Below, one piece after another: positions 6,339-13,044 of a stretch of DNA of 14,576 nucleotides. A program made the translations under genes and the position numbers. The stretch's first letter is position 1; every line of letters starts with the position of its first letter. A model generated the notes under the pieces. It worked only from the letters and a program-made list of their open reading frames with translations. It searched no databases and was not told where the DNA came from. This DNA is from Bacteriovoracaceae bacterium UBA4097 (lineage in GTDB: Bacteria; Bdellovibrionota; Bacteriovoracia; Bacteriovoracales; Bacteriovoracaceae), in the NCBI GenBank assembly GCA_002381765.1, contig DFXX01000050.1, forward strand, positions 1-14,576, in the 5' to 3' direction.

Positions 6339-7360
6339 ATGAACTCACCGGTCTAAGAGATCATAGGAACTCTTTGTCCAAGTATCTTGGACTTGTTCAG
6401 AATGCGGATGTGGAAAGTATTCTCGAAGAGTCCCTTTGGGGGCCATTAGAAGATTTTTTAAGTAAGCCAGGAAAAAATATTCGCCCCAAATTAGTGGAGT
6501 TGGGGTTTAGACTTGCTTCACGAAATGAAGCTGAAATTGATTTGAGTCTAGTGCAGGAAAAGCTAAATATTGCTAGCTCTATTGTTGAGGCCATCCATGC
6601 AGGTGCTCTTATCATCGACGACATTGAAGATGGCAGTGAAGTGCGAAGAAACGCTCCTTCACTTCATTTAAAGTATGGTCTTCCCAAGGCCCTCAATGCT
6701 GGTAATTGGCTTTACTTTTGGGGGTTGGAAAAAATTCCCTTACTCGGTTTAAGTGACAAGGCCCAAAGTCGGCTTACCGAAGAGTGTCTGAGATACCTCA
6801 CCTGTGCTCATATGGGACAGGCGATAGATCTTGGAACGGTGATCGATAAAATCCCTCAAATAGAAGTAAGAGATATCTGCCTGGCCTCCATGGAGCTTAA
6901 AACAGGCACTCTCTTGGCCCTGGCCCTGAGACTGGGAGCAGCCGTGGGAGGACTTCATGAAGGTTTTGAAAAGCTTGATCTACTAGGTAGGCGTCTGGGA
7001 ATTCTTCTTCAAATCTTTGATGATATCGGAAACTTCTCACAACAAAAAACGGAAGGACTCACTAAGAGGCAGGAAGATCTTAAGCTCAAAAGACCTTCCT
7101 GGATTTGGGCGATAGCTTCATCCGGCTATCGTGAAGATAGTTATCAGGAATTTAAGAAAGCCGTGAGTGCGATTCCTTCTGAAGATCTTTTGAATGAGTG
7201 GATGGAAAAAAATGATTTTCGAAATCAATTGATGAAATCAACTAAGTATGAACTTGATTCCTTTCTTTCGGATTGCGAGGAAGAGTGGGGAATTACTCAT
7301 AAAGAATCAGCAAAAACAATATTTGAAATTGGTAAAATTTTAGAGAGGGCATATGTCTAA
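6335..7360 (+). CDS. crtE: Geranylgeranyl diphosphate synthase-type polyprenyl synthase
   Basis: Supplies C20 geranylgeranyl diphosphate for phytoene synthesis; cytosolic, Mg-dependent, all-alpha prenyltransferase. 341 residues, longer than most CrtE (about 290-310), with an acidic C-terminal extension. Seen: GKNIRPKL at 46-53; first Asp-rich motif DDIED at 95-99 followed by RR at 104-105; MGQAIDLG at 160-167; KTGTL at 189-193; second motif FDDIGNF at 228-234; and KLKRPSWIWA. The second motif is normally DDxxD, and here the last Asp is Asn233, so Mg binding on the isopentenyl side may be altered. Chain length is inferred from pathway context. GAGGAAG precedes the ATG, which overlaps the crtY stop by four bases; the 3' end overlaps crtI by eight. 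Confidence 0.92.
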   Translation: MNELTGLRDHRNSLSKYLGLVQNADVESILEESLWGPLEDFLSKPGKNIRPKLVELGFRLASRNEAEIDLSLVQEKLNIASSIVEAIHAGALIIDDIEDGSEVRRNAPSLHLKYGLPKALNAGNWLYFWGLEKIPLLGLSDKAQSRLTEECLRYLTCAHMGQAIDLGTVIDKIPQIEVRDICLASMELKTGTLLALALRLGAAVGGLHEGFEKLDLLGRRLGILLQIFDDIGNFSQQKTEGLTKRQEDLKLKRPSWIWAIASSGYREDSYQEFKKAVSAIPSEDLLNEWMEKNDFRNQLMKSTKYELDSFLSDCEEEWGITHKESAKTIFEIGKILERAYV

Positions 7361-8870
7361 TAAACTTAAAGCGGGTGTCATTGGTAGTGGTCTAGGAGGA
7401 TTAGCTGCAGCTATCCGTCTGCAGTCATCAGGCTATCAAACAACGGTATTCGAAAAAAGAGATAAGCCAGGAGGTCGCGCCTATGTTTATAAAGACAATG
7501 GTTTTACCTTTGATGCTGGTCCCACTGTTATTACCGCTCCTCATTGCTTGGAAGAGTTATTTGAACTTTCAGGCAGAAAGTTATCTGACTATGTTGAGCT
7601 CATTCCTGTTGAGCCTTTTTACCGCTTGATGTGGGAAGACGGATATGTCTTTGATTACGGCTCAAGTCTCGATGAGACCATGGAGCAGATTAAGGAGAAA
7701 TCTCCCCGCGATGTTGTGGGCTATAAGAAGTTTCTCGATTATTCAGAGAAAGTCTTTAATGAGGGCTATACTAAGCTCGTGCATGTCCCCTTTCTTAACT
7801 GGTGGAGCATGATTCGGGTTTCTCCTCAGCTCGCTAAGCTTTCTGCCCATCGATCAGTTTACACCCAAGTGAGTAAGTTCATTGAGGATCCTCATTTAAG
7901 ACAGGCTTTTAGCTTTCATTCCCTCTTAGTTGGGGGGAACCCTTTTCAGACTTCGTCCATCTATACTTTGATTCATTTCTTGGAGAGAAAATGGGGAGTG
8001 ACTTTTCCTAAAGGTGGAACAGGTGCCTTGGTGCAAGGGATGCTAAAGCTCTATCATGAGCTAGGTGGTAAGATTGAGCTTAATTCTGAAGTTGATAAAA
8101 TCTTTGAACACAATGGCATGGTAAATGGTCTCATTACCCGTGATGGAAGAAAGTTTGAACTGGATTTCATTGTTAGTAATGCCGATGTTATGCATACCTA
8201 TTCGAACCTCTTGGGCAATGTCGCCAAGGTCGAAGGTCAGAGGAAGCGTCTCAAAAAAATGAAGTACAGTATGTCTCTCTTCCTCATCTATTTTGGGACA
8301 AAGAAAAAGTATCCTAATATCGCTCACCATACCGTGCTGTTTGGACCACGCTATCGTGAGCTCCTCCAGGATATATTTGATCACGGCACTCTCGCCGATG
8401 ATTTCTCCCTCTATCTCCATGCTCCTACTAAGAGTGACCCTGATCTCGCTCCGGAAGGCTGTGAGGGCTTTTATGTTCTAGCTCCTGTGCCTCACCTTGG
8501 AGGAGGAAAGGTCAATTGGGAAGTCGAGGGACCTAAGTACGCAGACCGAATTCTTACCTATCTGGATGAGAGATATCTTCCAGATCTTAAAGAGAATCTT
8601 ATTACCCAGAGGATCTTCACCCCAGTTGATTTTGAAAGAGAACTAAATGCTCACCTGGGTTCTGCTTTCTCACTAGAGCCAGTTCTTACCCAAAGTGCTT
8701 TCTTTAGGACTCAAAATAGAGACAAGGATATAAAAGGAATGTATTTTGTAGGAGCGGGTACTCATCCCGGAGCAGGTGTTCCGGGAGTGGTCAATTCGGC
8801 CAAAGCAACCGTTAGCCTTATTCATGAGGATTACCCTAGTGTTGAGCAGAGAACAGACTATACATTCTAA
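7353..8870 (+). CDS. crtI: Phytoene desaturase, CrtI type
   Basis: FAD-dependent membrane-associated enzyme that introduces the double bonds turning colourless phytoene into lycopene. 505 residues, close to the usual 490-510. The N-terminal dinucleotide-binding motif GVIGSGLGGLAAA (8-20) is followed by Glu34 and the KPGGRAY loop. GFTFDAGPTVITAP follows. The C-terminus carries the bacterial phytoene dehydrogenase signature FVGAGTHPGAGVPGVVNSA, which completes the FAD site. Four-step desaturation to lycopene is inferred because the operon also has a lycopene cyclase and no second desaturase. Ribosome site GAGAGGG lies just before the ATG, which is inside the end of crtE. The 3' end overlaps the chosen crtB start by 32 bases. 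Confidence 0.95.
   Translation: MSNKLKAGVIGSGLGGLAAAIRLQSSGYQTTVFEKRDKPGGRAYVYKDNGFTFDAGPTVITAPHCLEELFELSGRKLSDYVELIPVEPFYRLMWEDGYVFDYGSSLDETMEQIKEKSPRDVVGYKKFLDYSEKVFNEGYTKLVHVPFLNWWSMIRVSPQLAKLSAHRSVYTQVSKFIEDPHLRQAFSFHSLLVGGNPFQTSSIYTLIHFLERKWGVTFPKGGTGALVQGMLKLYHELGGKIELNSEVDKIFEHNGMVNGLITRDGRKFELDFIVSNADVMHTYSNLLGNVAKVEGQRKRLKKMKYSMSLFLIYFGTKKKYPNIAHHTVLFGPRYRELLQDIFDHGTLADDFSLYLHAPTKSDPDLAPEGCEGFYVLAPVPHLGGGKVNWEVEGPKYADRILTYLDERYLPDLKENLITQRIFTPVDFERELNAHLGSAFSLEPVLTQSAFFRTQNRDKDIKGMYFVGAGTHPGAGVPGVVNSAKATVSLIHEDYPSVEQRTDYTF
8826..8841 (+). promoter_or_regulatory. Ribosome site and GTG start of crtB inside crtI
   Basis: GAGGA (8826-8830) lies eight bases before GTG at 8839. The alternative in-frame ATG at 8824 lacks a ribosome site at normal distance. 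The GTG also puts the GSKSF motif at residue 17, as in known phytoene synthases. Confidence 0.6.
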
Positions 8871-9753
8871 AGAGGTTTTTAAGGCAGGCTCCAAGAGCTT
8901 TTCGTTAGCCGCGAGGTTCTTTCCTCAAGAATTAGAGGAAGGGGCAACTCATATCTATCACTGGTGCCGGCACTGCGATGATGTGATTGATGAGGGTATA
9001 GGCGATAAGACTCTTCTCCTTGAGGAGCTGCAAGAAGAAACCATCAAGGTTTGGAACCCTCAAGAAACTGATCTCAGTCCACCCTTTGCCTCTCTCAGAA
9101 GAGCAGTTGAGCGCCATAATATTCCATCCTACTATGCTCTGGAACTTTTGGAAGGCATGAAGATGGATGTGACTCATTATCAGTATCGCACCTATCGTGA
9201 ACTCAAGCTCTATTGCTACCGAGTGGCCGGAACGGTTGGACTAATGATGACTCATGCCATGGGTATCTTCGATCAAAAGGCACTTAAGATGGCGGCATCC
9301 ATGGGTATTGGTATGCAGCTCACCAATATTGCCAGAGATATCAAAGAGGATTATTCCCTTCAGAGAATCTATCTACCTAAAGAATGGTTGAAAGAAAAAG
9401 GTATTACAGATTCAGAGCTCATGAGTGTGAAGCATCGAGAGGATCTCTTGATGATCCAGAAGAAGCTTATTAGTGAAGCAGAAAAGTATTACCATGAAGG
9501 CAAGCAGGGTCTTATCTATCTTCCCTGGAGAGCTGCTCTGGCCGTACACATTGCCCACCTTTTCTATCGAGAGATAGGTCGAAAGATTTTAAGAAACGGT
9601 GAAAGATCCTTAGAGAGAAGAACTGTTATCTCTTTTCCTCGAAAACTCATGCTGGTCACCCGGGGACTTTGGGATACTTTATTTTCAATTCCCGTTCGTC
9701 TAAGAAGTGAGAGAACAAAAGTCGTCATCGATAAAATATGGAGTCAGGTGTGA
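8839..9753 (+). CDS. crtB: Phytoene synthase
   Basis: Condenses two geranylgeranyl diphosphates head-to-head into phytoene, the committed carotenoid step. 304 residues from the GTG at 8839, a normal length. Seen: GSKSF at 17-21; HWCRHCDDVIDE with Asp47/48 and Asp51, the first Asp-rich motif; YCYRVAGTVG, the usual phytoene/squalene synthase signature; MGIGMQLTNIARDIKEDY with Asp167 and Asp171, the second motif; RIYLPKEWL; and YYHEGKQGLIYLPWRA. Every catalytic region is intact. The frame remains open upstream to 8776, but those starts lie deep in crtI. The stop TGA overlaps the GTG proposed for the next gene (GTGA), so translation is probably coupled. Confidence 0.94.
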   Translation: MLSREQTIHSKEVFKAGSKSFSLAARFFPQELEEGATHIYHWCRHCDDVIDEGIGDKTLLLEELQEETIKVWNPQETDLSPPFASLRRAVERHNIPSYYALELLEGMKMDVTHYQYRTYRELKLYCYRVAGTVGLMMTHAMGIFDQKALKMAASMGIGMQLTNIARDIKEDYSLQRIYLPKEWLKEKGITDSELMSVKHREDLLMIQKKLISEAEKYYHEGKQGLIYLPWRAALAVHIAHLFYREIGRKILRNGERSLERRTVISFPRKLMLVTRGLWDTLFSIPVRLRSERTKVVIDKIWSQV

Positions 9754-10328
9754 ATGAAGTTACTTACTGGGATGAGGCCATCAGCTACGTGAAGCAAGTG
9801 AAGCAATTTAATGGCATGGATTGGGTTAGTTATATCGCTTGGGTTGGTCTGATGTGTGGGCTTCTGTTTGCCACTGGAGGTTTTGTGCTATGGGGACATA
9901 CTCATGGAGTCGTCTTCCCTGCCTATGTTTGGAATCTTCCCATGGGAACGGCCATCTTTGTTGGTGCTATTGCCTTTGACACCATCGGACATCGCACGAC
10001 TTATAAAGAAGAATTAAAAAAGGGCGAAGCCCTGGTTCATCACATTACTATCTTTGCAGGGATCACTAGTTGCTTGCTATTATCCATGGCCTATCATTGG
10101 CCAGTGGCCCTTAAGATACCTTCACTGGTCTTCATCGTGCTTTCTATTTTTTACAGTATGATTGATGAAGCCTTTCATTGGAGAAGATATCTTATAGGCC
10201 AATCCAACCGCATAGAGATGTGGAGTCACTTCTTTATCTTCCTAGGCCACCTCATTATGATCATTACTTGGTGGCAATGGTTCTCGGAAGGCTACCCAGG
10301 TGTCGAAGAGACATTAAATTTTTTTTAA
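9750..10328 (+). CDS. Uncharacterised His-rich five-TM membrane protein closing the carotenoid operon
   Basis: 192 residues from GTG 9750, chosen because GGAG lies six bases upstream and it forms a GTGA overlap with the crtB stop. ATG 9738 would add four residues. Five hydrophobic segments at about 24-48, 55-80, 95-115, 121-138 and 158-178. Acidic and His residues recur near membrane edges: Asp77/His81, Glu93/His97-His98, Asp139-Glu140/His143 (EAFH), Glu156/His160, and His167. This pattern suggests a metal site, perhaps di-iron, but the fatty-acid hydroxylase boxes (HxxxH, HxxHH) are absent, so it is not CrtZ or CrtW. I do not recognise the family. Coupling to crtB suggests a carotenoid-related or membrane role. 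No terminator follows; only a bare T8 run overlaps the stop. Confidence 0.8.
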   Translation: MNEVTYWDEAISYVKQVKQFNGMDWVSYIAWVGLMCGLLFATGGFVLWGHTHGVVFPAYVWNLPMGTAIFVGAIAFDTIGHRTTYKEELKKGEALVHHITIFAGITSCLLLSMAYHWPVALKIPSLVFIVLSIFYSMIDEAFHWRRYLIGQSNRIEMWSHFFIFLGHLIMIITWWQWFSEGYPGVEETLNFF

Positions 10329-10334
10329 CTCTTA

Positions 10335-10421
10335 TCACTTTTTCTTCTTCAAGTTCTTCTTAAGAGCGTTATAGCCTTTCTTGAGCATCTTATATTTCAT
10401 AAAGCCTGATAGCATACCCAT
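10335..10421 (-). CDS. Small Lys-rich protein, 28 residues
   Basis: Short reading frame on the minus strand: ATG at 10421, TGA at 10337-10335. AAGGAGG, a near-perfect Shine-Dalgarno, ends four bases before the ATG and ten bases before a second in-frame ATG (10415). The peptide begins MGMLSGFMKYKMLKKG and ends in NLKKKK. Ten of 28 residues are Lys and none is acidic, with hydrophobic residues spaced as in an amphipathic helix. No homologue recognised. It converges on the carotenoid operon, ending seven bases from that operon's last stop, so read-through from crt would be antisense to it. Support is the ribosome site, the composition and the leader structure upstream. Whether it is expressed is unknown. 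Confidence 0.55.
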   Translation of the reverse strand: MGMLSGFMKYKMLKKGYNALKKNLKKKK

Positions 10422-10424
10422 ATT

Positions 10425-10463
10425 TCCTCCTTGTTTATCTTGCCAGTTAAGGTGCAAGGAGGA
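10425..10463 (-). promoter_or_regulatory. Leader hairpin that buries the Shine-Dalgarno of the small Lys-rich ORF
   Basis: On the minus strand TCCTCCTTG (10463-10455) pairs perfectly over nine bases with CAAGGAGGA (10433-10425), which is the small ORF's ribosome site, around a 21-base loop. A competing stem, CTTGC (10458-10454) with GCAAG (10443-10439), reuses four of the same bases and would free the ribosome site. This is the architecture of a translational switch. The ligand or trigger is unknown. Confidence 0.55.
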
Positions 10464-10508
10464 GACCAACTTATTACTGAGAACATCACTCCACTTATGA
10501 AATCTTAA

Positions 10509-10538
10509 TTAACCTCTTTTTATTGAATCAGTTATACT
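10509..10538 (+). promoter_or_regulatory. Candidate promoter of the YkgJ-type gene
   Basis: TTAACC (10509-10514), 18-base spacer, TATACT (10533-10538). The -10 box matches five of six consensus bases. It is placed about 50 bases before the ATG at 10588, with a T8 run and GAGAGG ribosome site between. Confidence 0.4.
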
Positions 10539-10587
10539 GAGCATTGGAGAATTTTTTTTATTTAGAAATTTACCGAGAGAGGCAAGT

Positions 10588-11217
10588 ATGAATGTGCCGG
10601 CCATTGCGAAGAAAAGCTTTGATGAACTACAGAAAAAGCCCGAGTTCCTTTGCATCGTAAAGAAGATGCTTAAGCGCTTAAAAAAAATCTCCAATGCCCT
10701 GGAAAGGGCCCGGCTCATTCATAAGAGCATCGAGGAATATAATCAGGAAGTCTTCTCCCATCCTTTAGTAAAAGAGTTAAGTCCATGCAAGCTCGGTTGC
10801 TCGGCTTGTTGTCATACTCAAGTAAGTGTCACTAGCGACGAGGCAGAATTACTGGCCATGCATGTAAATAATGGTCTTGAAATTGATCGAGAGAGACTTA
10901 AAAGTTTAATGCTAGCTGGAAATGATGATGATAAATACTTCGCCATTCCTTATAAAGACCGTGCTTGTATCTTTTTGGATAGTGCGGGTGCCTGCAGAGT
11001 CTATGAAGATAGACCCTCCGTGTGTAGAACCAATGCGGTACTGGGACCAGCTTCCCAATGTGATACTTCAAGAACGATTCAACCGACTAGACTCATTCGT
11101 ACACCCAAATCTGATATGGTGACTTATGCTTCATTCATGTTTTCCAAAACCAGTGGGAGTCTTCCTCATATGGTAGGAAAGGCCCTTTTGATAGAAGTAG
11201 AAATCGCGGCCAACTAG
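10588..11217 (+). CDS. YkgJ-type cysteine cluster protein (putative metal/Fe-S-binding)
   Basis: 209 residues, no signal peptide, so probably cytoplasmic. The core has the CxxxCxxCC pattern of the YkgJ family (PF03692): Cys67, Cys71, Cys74 and Cys75 in PCKLGCSACCHTQ. It continues with Cys127 (RACIFL), Cys136 (GACRVYEDRP) and Cys146 (VCRTN); an extra Cys158 follows. Members are annotated as zinc- or iron-chelating or Fe-S proteins without a settled reaction. The N-terminal 60 residues form a Lys-rich helical extension (KKMLKRLKKISNALERARL) not part of the core. Ribosome site GAGAGG precedes the ATG. It stands alone: a long dyad follows its stop and a candidate promoter precedes it. Confidence 0.85.
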   Translation: MNVPAIAKKSFDELQKKPEFLCIVKKMLKRLKKISNALERARLIHKSIEEYNQEVFSHPLVKELSPCKLGCSACCHTQVSVTSDEAELLAMHVNNGLEIDRERLKSLMLAGNDDDKYFAIPYKDRACIFLDSAGACRVYEDRPSVCRTNAVLGPASQCDTSRTIQPTRLIRTPKSDMVTYASFMFSKTSGSLPHMVGKALLIEVEIAAN

Positions 11218-11220
11218 GTA

Positions 11221-11245
11221 ATATTAATCGTAATACGATTAATAT
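11221..11245. repeat. 25-base AT-rich palindrome after the YkgJ-type gene
   Basis: Perfect 11-base arms, ATATTAATCGT and ACGATTAATAT, around AAT, starting four bases after the stop codon. No U-run follows, so a standard terminator is unlikely. It could be an operator for the RRM gene 200 bases downstream, or a weak AT-rich hairpin. The rest of the gap up to the RRM gene is AT-rich, with no ORF seen. Confidence 0.6.
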
Positions 11246-11402
11246 CGAGATATATGTAGTATTTGATCTGGAAGACCTATAGGATGAGGGTATTCTGTTC
11301 TTAACTACCGCTAATAGTTTTTATTTCAGACCAATTTAACATCGACAATTTTTATTCCGTATTTTTCTTCATCAATATTTTCAAAAAAAACAAACACAGC
11401 TT

Positions 11403-11426
11403 TGTCACACCTTTGTGACATTTTTT
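11403..11426 (+). promoter_or_regulatory. Terminator-like hairpin in the leader of the RRM gene
   Basis: TGTCACA (11403-11409) and TGTGACA (11414-11420) flank CCTT and are followed at once by TTTTTT. The structure lies only five bases before the GGAGG ribosome site of the RRM gene. It looks like an intrinsic terminator or attenuator placed in a leader, or a dyad operator. Which depends on where transcription starts, and I could not place the promoter with confidence. Confidence 0.45.
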
Positions 11427-11440
11427 CATTGGAGGCTCAT

Positions 11441-11713
11441 ATGAGTCAAAAAATTTATGTTGGTAACTTAGGTTACTCGGTTACTAATCAATCACTTGAG
11501 AATACTTTTTCTCAATTTGGTACAGTTAATTCTGCAAAAGTCATCATCGATAGAGATACAGATCGTTCGAAAGGATTTGGATTTGTTGAAATGTCTAATA
11601 GCTCTGAAGCGGCTAGCGCCATTCAAGCTCTTAATGGTTCTGAGCTAGAAGGACGTCAAATGAACGTTTCTGAAGCTAAGCCAATGGCTCCGCGTGATAA
11701 CAATCGCTACTAA
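11441..11713 (+). CDS. Single-RRM RNA-binding protein
   Basis: 90 residues: one RNA-recognition motif and a ten-residue tail. RNP2 is IYVGNL (5-10) and RNP1 is KGFGFVEM (44-51), with aromatic residues at Tyr6, Phe46 and Phe48 placed to stack on RNA bases. The beta-alpha-beta-beta-alpha-beta order is complete through GRQMNVSEAK. Such small RRM proteins occur in cyanobacteria and many Gram-negative lineages, and some are cold-inducible chaperone-like factors. The ATG at 11441 follows GGAGG by five bases. An in-frame upstream start at 11402 would add residues ahead of the motif and runs through the leader hairpin, so it is rejected. The gene is monocistronic and ends at a clear terminator. Confidence 0.92.
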   Translation: MSQKIYVGNLGYSVTNQSLENTFSQFGTVNSAKVIIDRDTDRSKGFGFVEMSNSSEAASAIQALNGSELEGRQMNVSEAKPMAPRDNNRY

Positions 11714-11733
11714 GCTCTAGTTCGATTATAGAG

Positions 11734-11760
11734 TGTGCCGGGTTATACCGGCACATTTTA
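11734..11760 (+). terminator. Intrinsic terminator of the RRM gene
   Basis: TGTGCCGG (11734-11741) pairs with CCGGCACA (11748-11755) around GTTATA and is followed by TTTTA. A smaller CTCTA/TAGAG stem (11715-11733) precedes it. The T-tail overlaps the stop codon of the convergent kinase gene, so the hairpin lies at the junction of two converging units. Confidence 0.7.
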
Positions 11761-13044
11761 GCTAACCTTTGATTCGCTCTTCACACTTGGTAGCTTCAAT
11801 ACAAAACATGTATGTTCAGACTTAGAATCTAATTCGATAGTTCCACCATGATTTTCCATAATAGATTTAGAAATAGATAGGCCCAGACCCGTTCCTTTTC
11901 CTATTTCCTTGGTGGTAAAGAATGGATTAAAGATCTTGGCCTTAACATGCTGAGGAATTCCACTACCACTGTCCTTGATGGTGATGACATCGATTTCACC
12001 ACTAGAAAAACCAATCTCTACCCATCTTTCGCTTTGTCCTTCCGTCGCATCAAAAGCATTGTTTAAAAGATTAATGAGAATTTGCGAAATGAGAAGACGA
12101 TCGCAATAGATTTTAGAATCCACTTCTTGCCCAGATGCTTTTAATCTAAGTTCCACGCCGTTATTTTTAAACTTCTCAGTACAAAGGCCAAAGACATCAG
12201 TGATGATCTCCTGAAAGGAGACTGTTTCCTTGCGAAATTCCTTCGATTCTCGAGAGAGGATTTTCATACCAGTTATGATCTTGGAAATTCTCTGGATGGT
12301 CTTCTCGATAATATCTACATTCTGATTAATTCCTGGAACACTCACGCCATTTTTAATGAGCATCTTTTTAAGTGAGGAAGCTGCCAGATTAACGATGGTT
12401 AAGGGGTTATTGATCTCATGAGCAATGCCACCGGCCATCTCCCCTAGAGAAGCGAGTTTTGAAGCTTGCAGGATTTTGGCTTCTTGATCTTTAAGGCGCT
12501 GATCCTGAAGATATTTTTCGGTATTATCCTGGATATAGAGCACGTAATGATTTTTGTTTTGAGATGAGATAGAACAAGTATAGTAAGAATAATTCTCTTC
12601 ATTACCACTTAGATGATCGAAGAAAACAACTCTGGAAGTGGCGTCAAATCGACTTACCTTACTTTTTACCAAACTAAAGAACTCATCTCCTAAGAACTGC
12701 TTAAGGGAGAGACCCTGCTTGTTATTAAACTTCTTGATAAGAAAACTATTAAAGGATTTATTGACGATAAAATCTTTATCGAAAATAAGAATATCTCCGG
12801 GAAGGGCCTGAATGATTCCTGCGAGTTTATTTTTTTCGCTTTCGATTTCACTCGTAAGTTTTTCTAGTTCCAGGGTTCTTTCTTTAACTTCTGAGGCGAG
12901 ATATACGTTTTTTTCAAATAGGGAGAATGAGCTACTACCCGAGCCCATGCCTCGCTCAATTCTATCCATCAAGGATTCATTGACCTTCTTTAGGCGCTCG
13001 ATTTCTTTCTCGAGTTGTTCACTAGTTTTTAATTCTGGTGCCAA
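11758..13044 (-). CDS. Soluble PAS histidine kinase paired with a FIST sensor
   Basis: 428 residues from TTG 13044; no membrane segment, so cytosolic. Order: coiled coil about 8-75 (SEQLEKEIERLKK, then VKERTLELEKLTSEIESEK); a PAS-like domain about 76-175 (IIQALPGDILIFDKDF to YVLYIQDNTE); H-box GEMAGGIAHEINNPLT with phospho-acceptor His209; N-box QILINLLNNAFDA; G1 KDSGSGIP; F-box NPFFTTK; and G2 GKGTGLGLSIS. All catalytic boxes are intact. It has no receiver domain and no response regulator is adjacent, so the partner is encoded elsewhere. It follows and overlaps the FIST gene by 23 bases. FIST proteins are predicted small-ligand sensors, so the pair probably acts as a split sensor kinase. Confidence 0.9.
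   Translation of the reverse strand: MAPELKTSEQLEKEIERLKKVNESLMDRIERGMGSGSSSFSLFEKNVYLASEVKERTLELEKLTSEIESEKNKLAGIIQALPGDILIFDKDFIVNKSFNSFLIKKFNNKQGLSLKQFLGDEFFSLVKSKVSRFDATSRVVFFDHLSGNEENYSYYTCSISSQNKNHYVLYIQDNTEKYLQDQRLKDQEAKILQASKLASLGEMAGGIAHEINNPLTIVNLAASSLKKMLIKNGVSVPGINQNVDIIEKTIQRISKIITGMKILSRESKEFRKETVSFQEIITDVFGLCTEKFKNNGVELRLKASGQEVDSKIYCDRLLISQILINLLNNAFDATEGQSERWVEIGFSSGEIDVITIKDSGSGIPQHVKAKIFNPFFTTKEIGKGTGLGLSISKSIMENHGGTIELDSKSEHTCFVLKLPSVKSESKVS

Noticed and set aside
8061..8420. Minus-strand 119-codon open frame inside crtI
   Set aside because: It lies wholly opposite a well-conserved crtI region, with no recognisable domain or ribosome site support.
10319..10326. T8 run at the end of the carotenoid operon as a terminator
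   Set aside because: No stem of meaningful strength precedes it, and the run overlaps the final codons of the coding region.
10455..10463. AAGGAGG on the plus strand as a ribosome site for a plus-strand gene
   Set aside because: No start codon follows at a usable distance. It is better explained as the complement of the small ORF's ribosome site on the other strand.
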